Shown piece after piece: positions 8,162-16,948 of a stretch of DNA of 64,000 nt. The stretch spans positions 1,550,001 to 1,614,000 of the forward strand of contig NZ_JAFBBP010000001.1 in the NCBI RefSeq assembly GCF_016907275.1, given 5' to 3'. Made by a program: the position numbers and the translations under genes. The stretch is from Micromonospora luteifusca. Lineage in GTDB: Bacteria > Actinomycetota > Actinomycetes > Mycobacteriales > Micromonosporaceae. The notes under the pieces were generated by a model. That model saw only the letters and a list, made by a program, of their open reading frames with translations. It had not been told where the DNA came from and made no database searches. The number at the start of each line of letters is the position of its first letter. The stretch's first letter is position 1.

Positions 8162-10318
8162 TCATTCATCTATCGCCGAAAGATGTTGCTTTAGTCGGTC
8201 GTGGCGGAATTGATACTCGGCCCCCACCCGGCGAAGGACTCCTCGGCGGTAAGCGTCATCGAGGAAGCGGGTAATTCGCCATGGCAGACGACCACTGGCA
8301 CTAAACCAGCAGCGCGCCAGGAAAGACCAGACCTGATGCTGAATCCATGCGGGGGTGAAAATCGGCAGGAGCACCCCGGCCGCATACCCGGAGGCGAGCC
8401 CCAGAATTAGGACGAGCAGCAGCACGCCCCCTCCCCAAAGAACGAATACGACAAGCAGCGCAACGCCGAGCCCCCCTATCAAGCCAAGCGGGACCATTGC
8501 GATTATTCCAACCAATAGTGAGACTGTAATCTCGAATCTAAGATCCTGGTCTGCGGGCCGCATCGTGAGCAGCGCCATGACTTGGTATAGGAGTCCCCCC
8601 GTTAGCCCTCCTAATGCCCCGACGGCAAAGGCGGTCGCTGAGAACGCGGTGGCCTCGTAATAAAGGACACCGCCAAGTCCTCCAATGAATCCAACGAAAA
8701 GACCACACACATTTCCTGCCGTGGTCCCGAAGAATATACCGGCAGAAGGGCCGCGCTGGAGGCCATACGCAGCTTTGGGATCACCGGGAAGTTTCGATCC
8801 AATCATCAGCGCGAAAATCGCCCCGATCGCGTAACCAGCGACAGAGCCCGCAACGGTCCCGAGTGCGAGGCTGACGGCAATCCAAGCTAGAACCCCAAGA
8901 GCAGTCCCGGCAACAATACCAGCTGACAAAGTGCGGCCCGGGACGGCCTGGATAAGTTGCCACCGCCGAAAGGAAGGGGCTCTCTGGCGTTGCAACTGAC
9001 GTGCCACGAATGCTAACCATTTTTTGGCGTTTACGAGACGATAGTTCCGCCTTGGCTCGAAGCTCTTGAACCTGATTGCCGCGGCAGGAGGGGGATACAG
9101 TGAGGGCAGGTACGCATCTAGTAGGTGCTTTTCGATAGCACGGACACTCGCGAAAGTTGTTAGGGAGACTGGCTTGGCATCGGGGTTAATGTAAGCCGTC
9201 CGGGCTAGATACACCATCAGCGGCGTGGATAAAGCCGCTGCGAGCACGCCTCCCGGTTGGTTCCTAAGGATGGCCAGAACCGGCGCCCACCGATCTTTGC
9301 CGTTGACCTGTCCAGCCGAGAGGTATTGCACTGCCTGCCGCCCTGTTACCGGCTCTATCTCCACCACCGCCGCCCTCGCGAGGGGGACGCCGATAGTCGA
9401 AATGGCGTTTTGGTACTCTCGCCTCCGGCAGGTGAGAACTAGAGGACGATTTCGACCAACGGCGGCGTTTAACGCTGCCACAGCGGGCGCTATCGAGCGC
9501 CTGGGTAACTCGTCGAGCCCGTCGAACACTGGCAGGATGGAGGAACTGTCGATGAGCCGTGTTGCCGTCGCTTTGCCGACCCGCCCTCGTCCGACCGCCG
9601 ACGAGTAGCCTGCAACGAGTCGGCGCGCCAACCAGGTGTCTATGTGCTCCCGATTAGGATCCCACCCAGCTAAGTTTACTAACACCGGTACGGGCTCATC
9701 GTCTTGCCAATGTTCGAGCAATTTTAGGACCAGCAGCACGGCCAAAGAAGTTTTCCCTGCACCCGGCCCACCAAGAATGACTAACTGCCGGGCTGGCAAT
9801 TGCCGCCACGCTATGGCGATCCCGTCAACATCGCCGTGCAGCCGCAATCGAGTCGCCCGCCCTGCGCTAGGGCCAAGCACCTCCGATGGCGCGGCAGCCA
9901 CGGCCAAGCCAGTGGAGGACCATTGCACCTGAATGGGGTCTGGCTGACCCAAGCCGCGCATCGTCGCCTCATGCCCCCACTCCTGATGCACTAGGTGGGC
10001 CAGCTCGTGACACGTCTGCTTACGGTGGCTCACCTGATCTTGCGGCGCCGTCCGTAATGCAGCCCGCCACGACGCCAGACTGACCGCCAGACCCACCAGG
10101 GCCAGCAGTGATCCACCGATACTCCCCAGGTGATCTCCAGTTTCTAGCCAGTTTTCCGGGCCGGACACCAGAATCGCGAGGAAACCTCCTATTGCACCTA
10201 CAGCTCCTAGCGCCGAGACGGCCCACCACAGTGAAGACCTCTGGTCACCGTTCCAAGACACCGGGTTATCTTGGCGACTCCGGGTGATCTGCGCTAGTCC
10301 CACAAAACTCTGGCGCAC
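8162..10318 (-). CDS. Membrane-embedded NACHT-family NTPase
   Basis: A 718-aa protein. Two N-terminal transmembrane segments (about 31-50 and 66-84) precede a STAND/NACHT NTPase with Walker A GGPGAGKTS (183-191) and Walker B ILPVFDGLDELP (261-272), where D-G-L-D-E is characteristic of NACHT. A large hydrophobic block with six to eight helices spans about 470-660. A soluble C-terminal tail (FLDDAYRRGVLRRVGAEYQF) resembles the winged-helix-like end of related actinomycete proteins. Some bacterial NACHT proteins defend against phage; membrane-spanning versions are common and mostly uncharacterised. The gene is AT-richer than the chromosome around it, suggesting transfer, and lies about 650 bases outside the left att repeat of the rnpB element. 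Confidence 0.8.
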   Translation of the reverse strand: MRQSFVGLAQITRSRQDNPVSWNGDQRSSLWWAVSALGAVGAIGGFLAILVSGPENWLETGDHLGSIGGSLLALVGLAVSLASWRAALRTAPQDQVSHRKQTCHELAHLVHQEWGHEATMRGLGQPDPIQVQWSSTGLAVAAAPSEVLGPSAGRATRLRLHGDVDGIAIAWRQLPARQLVILGGPGAGKTSLAVLLVLKLLEHWQDDEPVPVLVNLAGWDPNREHIDTWLARRLVAGYSSAVGRGRVGKATATRLIDSSSILPVFDGLDELPRRSIAPAVAALNAAVGRNRPLVLTCRRREYQNAISTIGVPLARAAVVEIEPVTGRQAVQYLSAGQVNGKDRWAPVLAILRNQPGGVLAAALSTPLMVYLARTAYINPDAKPVSLTTFASVRAIEKHLLDAYLPSLYPPPAAAIRFKSFEPRRNYRLVNAKKWLAFVARQLQRQRAPSFRRWQLIQAVPGRTLSAGIVAGTALGVLAWIAVSLALGTVAGSVAGYAIGAIFALMIGSKLPGDPKAAYGLQRGPSAGIFFGTTAGNVCGLFVGFIGGLGGVLYYEATAFSATAFAVGALGGLTGGLLYQVMALLTMRPADQDLRFEITVSLLVGIIAMVPLGLIGGLGVALLVVFVLWGGGVLLLVLILGLASGYAAGVLLPIFTPAWIQHQVWSFLARCWFSASGRLPWRITRFLDDAYRRGVLRRVGAEYQFRHDRLKQHLSAIDE

Positions 10319-10971
10319 CAGTATCGCTGGTGGCGGGTTGACAGCGCACAGGCCAACCAGTAGGGCCTCCTGCCAGTGAGTGCCCGGGTCTGCAGCGAGT
10401 TCGTTGGCTTGTTACGACTTGCGTTGCCGCAGGACACCGGGCTGGCCCCGGGGTGTCCCGCCCAAACTGCGTTCTTCAGTAATGGTGACAGCAACAGCTG
10501 GGGCGGATAGGCGCTTGGCGACGAACTGGAACCGAGGCCCCATCCACTCACGGGGGGGGCGTGCAGGCGAGCTGTACAGAACTTGTCAGAGGGATGTCTC
10601 GTTCCCAACTTGTCGTTCCCAAGCTGCTGCCGGCTTCTGTTGTATCAAGGCACCACTCCGCGTGGTGCTGGGCGGCAAGCCCGGCCGGCGGCAAGCCGCC
10701 CCGCCCGCCTGCGGCCACCGGGGCGGTCAGCCACCGACGACCGCCGGGGCACCGCCCCCACTACAGGAGGAAGCAGGCCCATGGGGGATGTGACGACAGC
10801 CGGCGGCGCGAGCGCGACCTGGTCGCGTGATTCGGGCTCTGGCTGCCGCGCAGTCCAACCCCTGGCTGGCTCGCCAGCGTGTCACCACGTCGCTCCACAC
10901 TGAGCCGACCCTCAGGGCGTCGCCAGGGCGTTCGTTAGGTCATCAACGCTACCCAGCGATGACCAAGGTCC
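10319..10971. other. Region between NACHT gene and att repeat
   Basis: About 650 bases without a convincing gene. A short plus-strand frame starts at ATG 10781, preceded by AGGAGG, and runs 40 codons to 10903 (MGDVTTAGGASATWSRDSGS...). It may be the 5' remnant of a truncated gene. Around 10675-10740 are GC-rich inverted segments. No family recognised. Confidence 0.35.
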
Positions 10972-11010
10972 GGTGGGCGACGGACGAGTCGACCTGTACG
11001 CCGGATTCTG
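10972..11010. repeat. att direct repeat, left copy (duplicate of rnpB 3' end)
   Basis: Identical over 39 bases to 14332-14370. It begins GGTGGGCGACGGACGAGTCG and ends CCGGATTCTG. The flanking bases differ (C before and A after here; T before and T after at the right copy), so the match limits are exact. It is not attached to any other part of an RNase P RNA gene. Confidence 0.9.
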
Positions 11011-11057
11011 ATAGGTGCACATGCTCTGAGCTGGGCGAATGCGACCGCTCTCCCGCC

Positions 11058-11396
11058 TCAGGCCGTGTCGGGGCCGTCAGCAGGGTTGGGCCGAAAGAGT
11101 CGATCGATGGCGTTGCGGGTGCGTTCCTCGCTGGCCGGCATCAGGTGCGTGTACACCCGGAGGGTGAATCCGGGGTCGGAGTGGCCGAGGTAGGAGGCGA
11201 GAGCCTTGACGCTCTCCCCCGCATCTAGCAGGGCCGAGGCGTAGAAATGCCGAAGCGCGTGCATGCCGGTCGACCTCAAGGCGGCCCTGAACGGGCCGCA
11301 CGCGCCGCCGCCTGGGCGCGCGTCCGTCGCTCCGCTGCCGCTCCGACTCGGGCCACGCAACACGCCCGGCGGCTGGCGCGAAAGCGCAAAGCCCAA
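11058..11396 (-). pseudogene. Truncated tyrosine recombinase (integrase), C-terminal fragment
   Basis: The last 70 residues of this 112-aa frame are a textbook integrase C-terminus: GMHALRHFYASALLDAGES holds the HxxR box, ASYLGHSDPGFTLRVYTHLM holds the third histidine and the catalytic tyrosine. The first 35-40 residues (Pro/Arg/Gly-rich) do not resemble an integrase. The SAM-like DNA-binding domain and the first catalytic arginine are missing, so homology starts near 11300. A family member would be about 370-460 aa. It sits 48 bases inside the left att repeat. Catalytic function is not expected. Confidence 0.8.
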
Positions 11397-11784
11397 GGGG
11401 CCGCCGTAGCACGACAGGCCGTTGACCGGTTAGTGATGGGCCCGCAGCCGGCCGGGCCGCGCGGCCACGAGCCCGCGCGGCGCAGGGAAGCGCACGCCGG
11501 CCGCGTCGGCCAGCTGGTGCATCGAGCAGAGTTGCGGGCTACTGCGCCTCCGGCGGGGGCGCTCCGGCTCCAGGATGGCCAAGGATCGTCGGCAGCTGCC
11601 GGGTCCGTGGGGGGTTGCGCTGGGCCATCCCGCCTGTCATCGACCCGGGCAAGCCGAGCAGACCACCGCCCGGTGCGCCAGCGTCCGTACTTGTGTCAAG
11701 GTCCGATTGACGTGGCGCACCGGGCGGCGGCCCGCTCCCCAGGAGGGCGGGTCGACGGCAGACGGGATGGCAAATGCGCGTCCA
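11397..11784. other. Intergenic remnant next to the integrase fragment
   Basis: About 390 GC-rich bases between the integrase fragment and the 4-TM gene. Several frames are open by composition only. This is where the missing integrase and possibly replication or transfer genes should lie, so it is likely deletion debris, but I cannot identify any protein family in it. Confidence 0.4.
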
Positions 11785-12456
11785 TTACAGGCCGAGTTTG
11801 CGCCGGTCAAAAGCCTCTTGAAGGAGGGCGTAGTCAGCCATTGCTCGAAGAAGAGCAAGCATCTGGAGCAGAGCGTAGATGATGATGGCAACAACTAGAA
11901 AGAAGCCCGCCCTTGATCTCAAGCAATGGGAGTGGTCAACCAGATTTACATCTCCCGCGATGGCGAAATAAGCCATCGCCCCTACGCCCAACGAGAGTTG
12001 AGCCACCATCGTCCACAAGAACGTGAATACGAGGTCCCCGTACAAGGATCGAAAGCCAGAGCCGTAATGTTTCGGAACCAGGAGATGCTGCTCCTCGGGA
12101 TTCCGAGCATTCGGCTTACCCTCCGCATCGATCGTGACCACTGGTGACCCAGGGCCATTGACGATCATGGTGTAGTAATAAGTGGTCTTCGGGATAGACA
12201 AGGCCAGGGCGGCGGCAGCCGTCGACGCGCCAAAGCCCAGTGCGGAATAGGCCAACAGGCCAGCAACGAAGTCCTTAACGGCGATCTTCTCAAGAGCTGG
12301 AAAGAACCCCAAGCGGAAGGCAGCAAAAGTCAACGCCCCCGCCCCAATCAGACTTATCGACATATTCCTGTGTAGGACCGTATCGGAGAATCGGGGGCCA
12401 AGGTGCAGGCGCGCAAAGCGGAAGTACCGCCCACGTGACGGCTTCGGACTCGTCAT
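11785..12456 (-). CDS. Four-helix membrane protein, element cargo
   Basis: A 223-aa protein with four clear hydrophobic helices: about 31-53, 63-88, 141-167 and 182-205. The helix 2-3 loop (about 89-140) contains YYYTMIVNGPGSPVVTIDAE and conserved-looking polar stretches. No family recognised. It is the second gene after the 300-aa protein, 32 bases downstream on the same strand, so the two are probably one operon. AT-richer codon use than neighbouring chromosome. A membrane effector working with the cytosolic partner is an inference from architecture only. Confidence 0.7.
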   Translation of the reverse strand: MTSPKPSRGRYFRFARLHLGPRFSDTVLHRNMSISLIGAGALTFAAFRLGFFPALEKIAVKDFVAGLLAYSALGFGASTAAAALALSIPKTTYYYTMIVNGPGSPVVTIDAEGKPNARNPEEQHLLVPKHYGSGFRSLYGDLVFTFLWTMVAQLSLGVGAMAYFAIAGDVNLVDHSHCLRSRAGFFLVVAIIIYALLQMLALLRAMADYALLQEAFDRRKLGL

Positions 12457-12488
12457 GATTCAACCCTAGAACAGGTGTACGACAAGTT

Positions 12489-13391
12489 TCAGGATGTACC
12501 CGATGCCTGCTCTGCTCTCTCCCTCACCAGGGGCAGCGCCACCTCCGCCAGCTCCTCGGCCGCCGCGAAGACCTGCTCGTCTTGCTCCTCCTGCGGCGCG
12601 GCCGAGTTGATCCGCGTTGTCGTTCGCATCTGGTGCTTTTCGAGGGTGAGGACTCGATCGGCTGCCTCACCCTCTCTCCGACCGACGACTCGGATGTTCC
12701 GGAGATTATTGAGACCCTCGCGAAGGTGCTGTTTGACCAGACGGATCGCGCCGGAGGTACGCGACAGCGACTTCCCCCGTGCGGCCTTCACGACCATCTC
12801 AGCTTCACCCGCATTCGAGTCATCAGCCAAGCGTGATAACAAGTCGCTTGAGTCATCCCAATCAGAGTTGGGCCGCGCGACAACCAATGCTGCTTCACGA
12901 ATGCGAACCAGTTGGTTAATGTCTTCCTCGAATGAGGGTGAGGGCATTGGACTTAAATCAACTTGCAATTTTTCGACAAACCCGAGATTGCGGGCAATGT
13001 TGTTGAAATAGCGTTCGAGGTTAGTTGCACCGACGCCCACGCGTCGACTTTCGATGAAAACGCAGCGCTCCTCGGGTGCGACAGAGACTCGGGTGGACTG
13101 CACGAGCCACGTTCCCTCGGGTGTGCGCCCCTGCAAAGTCGTGCCGGTACTTTCGTCATAAAGGATCGGGACGTCTCTTGGGTTGCCGCTGACAAAGCGG
13201 AAATGATACATCCCTTGCCGCTCCACAGACCGAACGATGGCGAGCACCAGGTCGGAACTGACGTCGATTCTCGTACGTCCATAGGGAAGGTTAGCCAACC
13301 ACCGGAAGAACTCTGGGTAATCCAACAGTCCCTCAGCCGTCCGGCCGTGCATCACATACGCCTTGATGAACCGGACCTGACTTTGTGGCAC
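12489..13391 (-). CDS. Uncharacterised 300-aa cytosolic protein, element cargo
   Basis: A soluble 300-aa protein without signal or membrane segments. The N-terminal half is an alpha/beta domain (FIKAYVMHGRTAEGLLDY, DVPILYDESTGTT, TWLVQSTRVSVAPEERCVFI, then ESRRVGVGATNLERYFNNI). The C-terminal half has LVVARPNSDWDDSSDLLSRL and a long charged tail rich in Glu/Arg. The organisation vaguely recalls ~300-aa families such as DUF6731 or DUF4747, but I cannot confirm either. It is the first gene of a pair with the 4-TM protein at 11785-12456 inside the rnpB element, a location typical of phage-defence cargo. Function unknown. Confidence 0.7.
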   Translation of the reverse strand: MPQSQVRFIKAYVMHGRTAEGLLDYPEFFRWLANLPYGRTRIDVSSDLVLAIVRSVERQGMYHFRFVSGNPRDVPILYDESTGTTLQGRTPEGTWLVQSTRVSVAPEERCVFIESRRVGVGATNLERYFNNIARNLGFVEKLQVDLSPMPSPSFEEDINQLVRIREAALVVARPNSDWDDSSDLLSRLADDSNAGEAEMVVKAARGKSLSRTSGAIRLVKQHLREGLNNLRNIRVVGRREGEAADRVLTLEKHQMRTTTRINSAAPQEEQDEQVFAAAEELAEVALPLVRERAEQASGTS

Positions 13392-13759
13392 CTTCTCCTC
13401 CTATCCGCCACCCACCAGGAGGTTGACGGGCAATAGCAGGTGGCGATCCTAACTCCTTGATCAGGCAACACATGAAGGCCAATCACGACCAAATGGACTA
13501 AACGAACCTAAGGGCTCAGTCGCCTATCCGACATCCGCCCGCACCCCGTCCCGGTCCCCAATTTTTCAGGCCAGCCAGGCTCGCTGTGCCCCAGAGGAAG
13601 CGACGACCCAGCCGGGCCGACTCCCGACAGTGGGGCCACGGGGGGGCACGAGAGTCCATAAAAGGCCGTCAAGCAGCAACCGCCGATGGCAGTCTCGGAG
13701 GCCGTGTAAGCGCGTGACGGCATTTCCGCTGGCGGAAGGATTGGGCTCCTAGTTCCGCT
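13392..13759. other. Intergenic, no gene recognised
   Basis: About 370 bases between the two cargo units of the element. It should contain the promoter of the minus-strand 300-aa/4-TM pair. A 71-codon minus-strand open frame at 13508-13723 has no recognisable product and is probably chance. Confidence 0.4.
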
Positions 13760-14146
13760 TCAACTCAACGCGAAGTCCTTGATGCCCGTCGCTATAGCGG
13801 AGACACTTCCGACTAAGCCCGACACCGTGGCCAGTTTGGCGCTGGGTGTGGCCCACGTACCTCGGCTGAACGCTGCCCACCGGCTGAAGTAGAACAGCAT
13901 CTTGAACTTCTGCCACCGATGCTCACGGAGGTGGCAACCGAGCAGCAGCCCACGCGAGTTGTTCCGGCAGAAGCCACCGCGGCTTCGGGTCGCGGCTCCA
14001 CACCAGGCAGGCGCTTGGAAGAGCGACCAGAGCACGACCGCACCCGACAGCAGGTACAGCACTCCAGGCCCCACCTGGGTCGTCCACCAGGCGGTGAGTA
14101 GCAAGGCCAACGCAACAAGGCCCCAGTACCGGCGAAGGATCTTCAT
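13760..14146 (-). CDS. Small two-TM membrane protein with Cys/Arg motif
   Basis: About 128 aa from ATG 14146 (MKILRRYWGLVALALLLTAW); a longer in-frame start at 14203 is less likely. Two hydrophobic segments (about 8-22 and 30-45) are followed by WCGAATRSRGGFCRNNSRGL and GCHLREHRWQKFKML. This Cys-RNN-GLL-GC-REH-WQK pattern recurs, from memory, in small proteins of actinomycete genomes and plasmids of unknown function. It is the gene nearest the right att repeat. Confidence 0.6.
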   Translation of the reverse strand: MKILRRYWGLVALALLLTAWWTTQVGPGVLYLLSGAVVLWSLFQAPAWCGAATRSRGGFCRNNSRGLLLGCHLREHRWQKFKMLFYFSRWAAFSRGTWATPSAKLATVSGLVGSVSAIATGIKDFALS

Positions 14147-14210
14147 GTGCGATCTGTAACGCATGCGCCGCTGCCCGTAAACAGGACCGACAGAAGCCGA
14201 CACCTCATCG

Positions 14211-14258
14211 GGCCGTCTATGGGCCGTCCAGGCCGTCGCGGGGCCGTCAGAGGCCGAC
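14211..14258. repeat. Helically phased GGCCGTC repeats
   Basis: GGCCGTC occurs at 14211, 14222, 14231 and 14242, with a variant GGCCGAC at 14252: spacing 11, 9, 11 and 10 bases, about one helical turn. The 10-mer GGGCCGTCAG (14241-14250) also occurs at 11071-11080 beside the left att repeat. The array lies about 75 bases inside the right att repeat and 65 bases upstream of the small membrane protein gene. It could be integrase arm sites, an iteron remnant or a promoter operator. Confidence 0.5.
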
Positions 14259-14340
14259 CAAAGCTAACCAACGACGACCATTAACACCCGAAGAAACAGC
14301 AGGTCAGCCGCCATGTGACAGCGGCTGGCCTGGTGGGCGA

Positions 14341-14760
<420 letters not shown>

Positions 14761-14886
14761 TCGCGCTCTCATCCTAACGACGTGCCGGCCGTCGGTATTG
14801 CCGCCCCGCCTGAGCAAGATCGCGCAGCTCACGTGCGGTGGTCCGGCGGATCCGCCGGACAGGGCGGGGGCTAGCCTCGTGGGGCT

Positions 14887-15648
14887 ATGGATCTCTCCCA
14901 CGCCGCGCTGCTGCTCGCCGCCGGTCTCGCCGCTGGCACGGTCAACGCGGTGGCCGGTGGTGGTTCGCTGATCACCTTTCCGGCGATGATCGCGGTCGGG
15001 TTGCCCCCGGTTCCGGCGAACGTCAGCAACTCCCTCGCCGTGTTCCCCGGGTATCTGGCTGCCGTGGCCGGCAGCCGGGCGGACCTGCCGCGCCCCCGCG
15101 CGCTGGCCACGCTGGTGCCCACCACCATCGTCGGCACCATTCTCGGGGCGCTGCTGCTGCTGGCCACCCCGGCCCGCGCGTTCGAGCTGGTCGTGCCGTT
15201 TCTGGTGCTGGGCGCGACCGCGGTCCTGGCCTTCCAGGACCCGCTGCGCCGGCTGGTCGGTCACCCTCGGGACCTGTCGCCGCGTCAGCGGACGGTCGCG
15301 GTGCAGACGATGGTCGCGCTCGGTGCGGTGTACGGCGGGTACTTCGGTGCGGCGCTCGGGGTGATGCTGGTCGCCGGGCTGGCCCTGGTGCTGGACGCGA
15401 CCCTGACGCGGGTGAGCGCGATCAAGAATCTGCTCTCCGCGGTGGTGGGGTTGACGACGCTTGTGGTGTTCGCCCTGTTCGGCCCGGTGAACTGGGCGGC
15501 CGTCGCGGTGGTCGCGCCGGCCACCCTGATCGGTGGGTACGTGGGCGCCCGGCTGGTTCGCCGGCTGCCGGCGGTGCTGCTCAAGACCCTGATCGTGGTG
15601 TTCGGCACGGTGATCGGCCTCTACCTGCTCTATCGCGCCCTGAGCTGA
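14887..15648 (+). CDS. TSUP family (TauE/SafE) membrane transporter
   Basis: A 253-aa integral membrane protein with about eight helices in two homologous halves. The N-terminal signature AAGTVNAVAGGGSLITFPAM and the second-half repeat GAVYGGYFGAALGVMLVAGL are hallmarks of the sulfite exporter TauE/SafE family (PF01925). Members export sulfite, sulfoacetate or other organic anions; the substrate here is unknown. It starts at ATG 14887, about 125 bases upstream of the rnpB 5' end on the opposite strand, and converges with the MFS gene 13 bases away. Confidence 0.85.
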   Translation: MDLSHAALLLAAGLAAGTVNAVAGGGSLITFPAMIAVGLPPVPANVSNSLAVFPGYLAAVAGSRADLPRPRALATLVPTTIVGTILGALLLLATPARAFELVVPFLVLGATAVLAFQDPLRRLVGHPRDLSPRQRTVAVQTMVALGAVYGGYFGAALGVMLVAGLALVLDATLTRVSAIKNLLSAVVGLTTLVVFALFGPVNWAAVAVVAPATLIGGYVGARLVRRLPAVLLKTLIVVFGTVIGLYLLYRALS

Positions 15649-15661
15649 ACCCGTCCGCCGG

Positions 15662-16894
15662 TCAGTACGTCTCGCCGACCGGCTCCTCAGCGGCGTGCTC
15701 GGCGTCGGCGGCGGCCCGGTTCCAGCGGGACCAGAGCACCCGCTCGCCGTAGCCGGCGGCCATCAGGTGCGCGAAGGCCAGGTAGACCAGCACACCGACG
15801 GCGAGCACACCGAAGCCGACCCAGAACGGCAGCGACAGCGACTGCTCGGCGAGCTTGCCGGAGATGATCGGTGCCGGCGCGGCGGCACCCCAGCGGACCA
15901 GGTTGAACGCCCCGGTGGCGACCCGACGGTCGCTGGAGCCGAGACCGAGCGCCAGGTCGGTGAGGTTGGCGTTGGCCAGCCCCATGCAGAGTCCGGAGAG
16001 CACCAGCACCACGAGCGCCTCGGCGGTGCTGGTGGAGGTGGCGAAGAGAACCATGCAGACCAGCAGCCCGGCGATGGCGACGCCGACGGTCTGCACGGCG
16101 CCGATCCGGTGGGCCAGCCGGTGGCCGATCACCAGGATGCCGGTGGCCAGGCCGAGACCCCAACCGGTGAACGCCAGCCCCAGCGGGATGATGTCCAACC
16201 CCAGGAAGAGCGGCGTGTAGCCGAGCACCACGAAGAACACGAAGTTGTACGTGCCGGTCACCACGCAGAGGGCGATGAACGCCGGCCGGCGGTAGGTGGC
16301 GAAGATCTGGCCGACGCGTACCGGTGCCTGCCGGTTGGTGGGCTCGCGGAGTTTGCGGGCGGCCACGCCGAGGGCGAGGACCATGAAGACGCCGCAGACG
16401 AAGAACGGCAGGCGCCAGCTGATCTCGCCGAGCAGGCCGCCGATCAGCGGACCGACGGCGAAGCCGAGGCCGAGGGCGGTCTCGAAGAGGCCGACCACCC
16501 ATTCCCGGTCGACGGCCAGGTTGACCAGCACCACCATGGCGGTGGCGAAGAACATCGCGTTGCCCAGCCCCCAGACACCGCGCAGCACGGACAGCTGCAC
16601 GATGTTGTCGCTGAACGAGGCGAGGATCGCGGCGAGGCCGACCACGGAGACGCCGGTGATGAGCACCGGCTTGAAGCCGAACCGGCCGCTGGCCAGCGTC
16701 GCGGGGATCATGCCGAGGGCCATGACCGCGATGTACGCGGTGAACAGCAGCTCGACCTGCCAGGCGGTGACTCCGATCGCGTCGCCGATGGCCGGCAGGA
16801 TCGGATCGACCACGGCGATGCCCGCGATGGCAAGGAAGGCCACCAGTGTGGTGGCGTAGATGGCACTGCGGTTCGGTTCGGAACGCCGATCCAC
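15662..16894 (-). CDS. MFS drug-type efflux transporter
   Basis: A 410-aa major facilitator with about 12 helices. VDPILPAIGDAIGVTAWQVE and TAYIAVMALGMIPATLASGR followed by FGFKPVLITG fit the multidrug (DHA1) subgroup, including the loop 2-3 G-R-x-G-x-K/R-P pattern. The charged central loop (ARKLREPTNRQAPVRVGQIF) divides the halves. It is divergent from the MarR gene at 16949 with a shared palindromic operator, so MarR-controlled efflux of a toxic small molecule is likely. Substrate unknown. Confidence 0.85.
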   Translation of the reverse strand: MDRRSEPNRSAIYATTLVAFLAIAGIAVVDPILPAIGDAIGVTAWQVELLFTAYIAVMALGMIPATLASGRFGFKPVLITGVSVVGLAAILASFSDNIVQLSVLRGVWGLGNAMFFATAMVVLVNLAVDREWVVGLFETALGLGFAVGPLIGGLLGEISWRLPFFVCGVFMVLALGVAARKLREPTNRQAPVRVGQIFATYRRPAFIALCVVTGTYNFVFFVVLGYTPLFLGLDIIPLGLAFTGWGLGLATGILVIGHRLAHRIGAVQTVGVAIAGLLVCMVLFATSTSTAEALVVLVLSGLCMGLANANLTDLALGLGSSDRRVATGAFNLVRWGAAAPAPIISGKLAEQSLSLPFWVGFGVLAVGVLVYLAFAHLMAAGYGERVLWSRWNRAAADAEHAAEEPVGETY

Positions 16895-16909
16895 TCCGAC
16901 TCCTCAATT

Positions 16910-16948
16910 AGCTGTATGATGCAGGTACTTATCCTGTATCATACAGCT
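16910..16948. promoter_or_regulatory. Palindromic MarR operator
   Basis: AGCTGTATGATGCAGG (16910-16925) and CCTGTATCATACAGCT (16933-16948) form an inverted repeat with 15 of 16 bases matching and a 7-base spacer. It fills the intergenic region between the MFS gene and marR and ends at the base before the marR ATG. This leaves no room for a ribosome-binding site, suggesting a leaderless marR transcript that is autorepressed. Confidence 0.8.

Noticed and set aside
11785..13391. Assignment of the gene pair as Kiwa (kwaA/kwaB)
   Set aside because: Only the general architecture is similar. Gene order is reversed and I could not recognise DUF4868 motifs, so the name is not used.
15695..16948. Long plus-strand open frame running into marR (570 codons in total)
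   Set aside because: The part upstream of 16949 is antisense to the MFS transporter and has Gly/Asp/Gln-rich shadow composition; only the MarR portion is a real protein.
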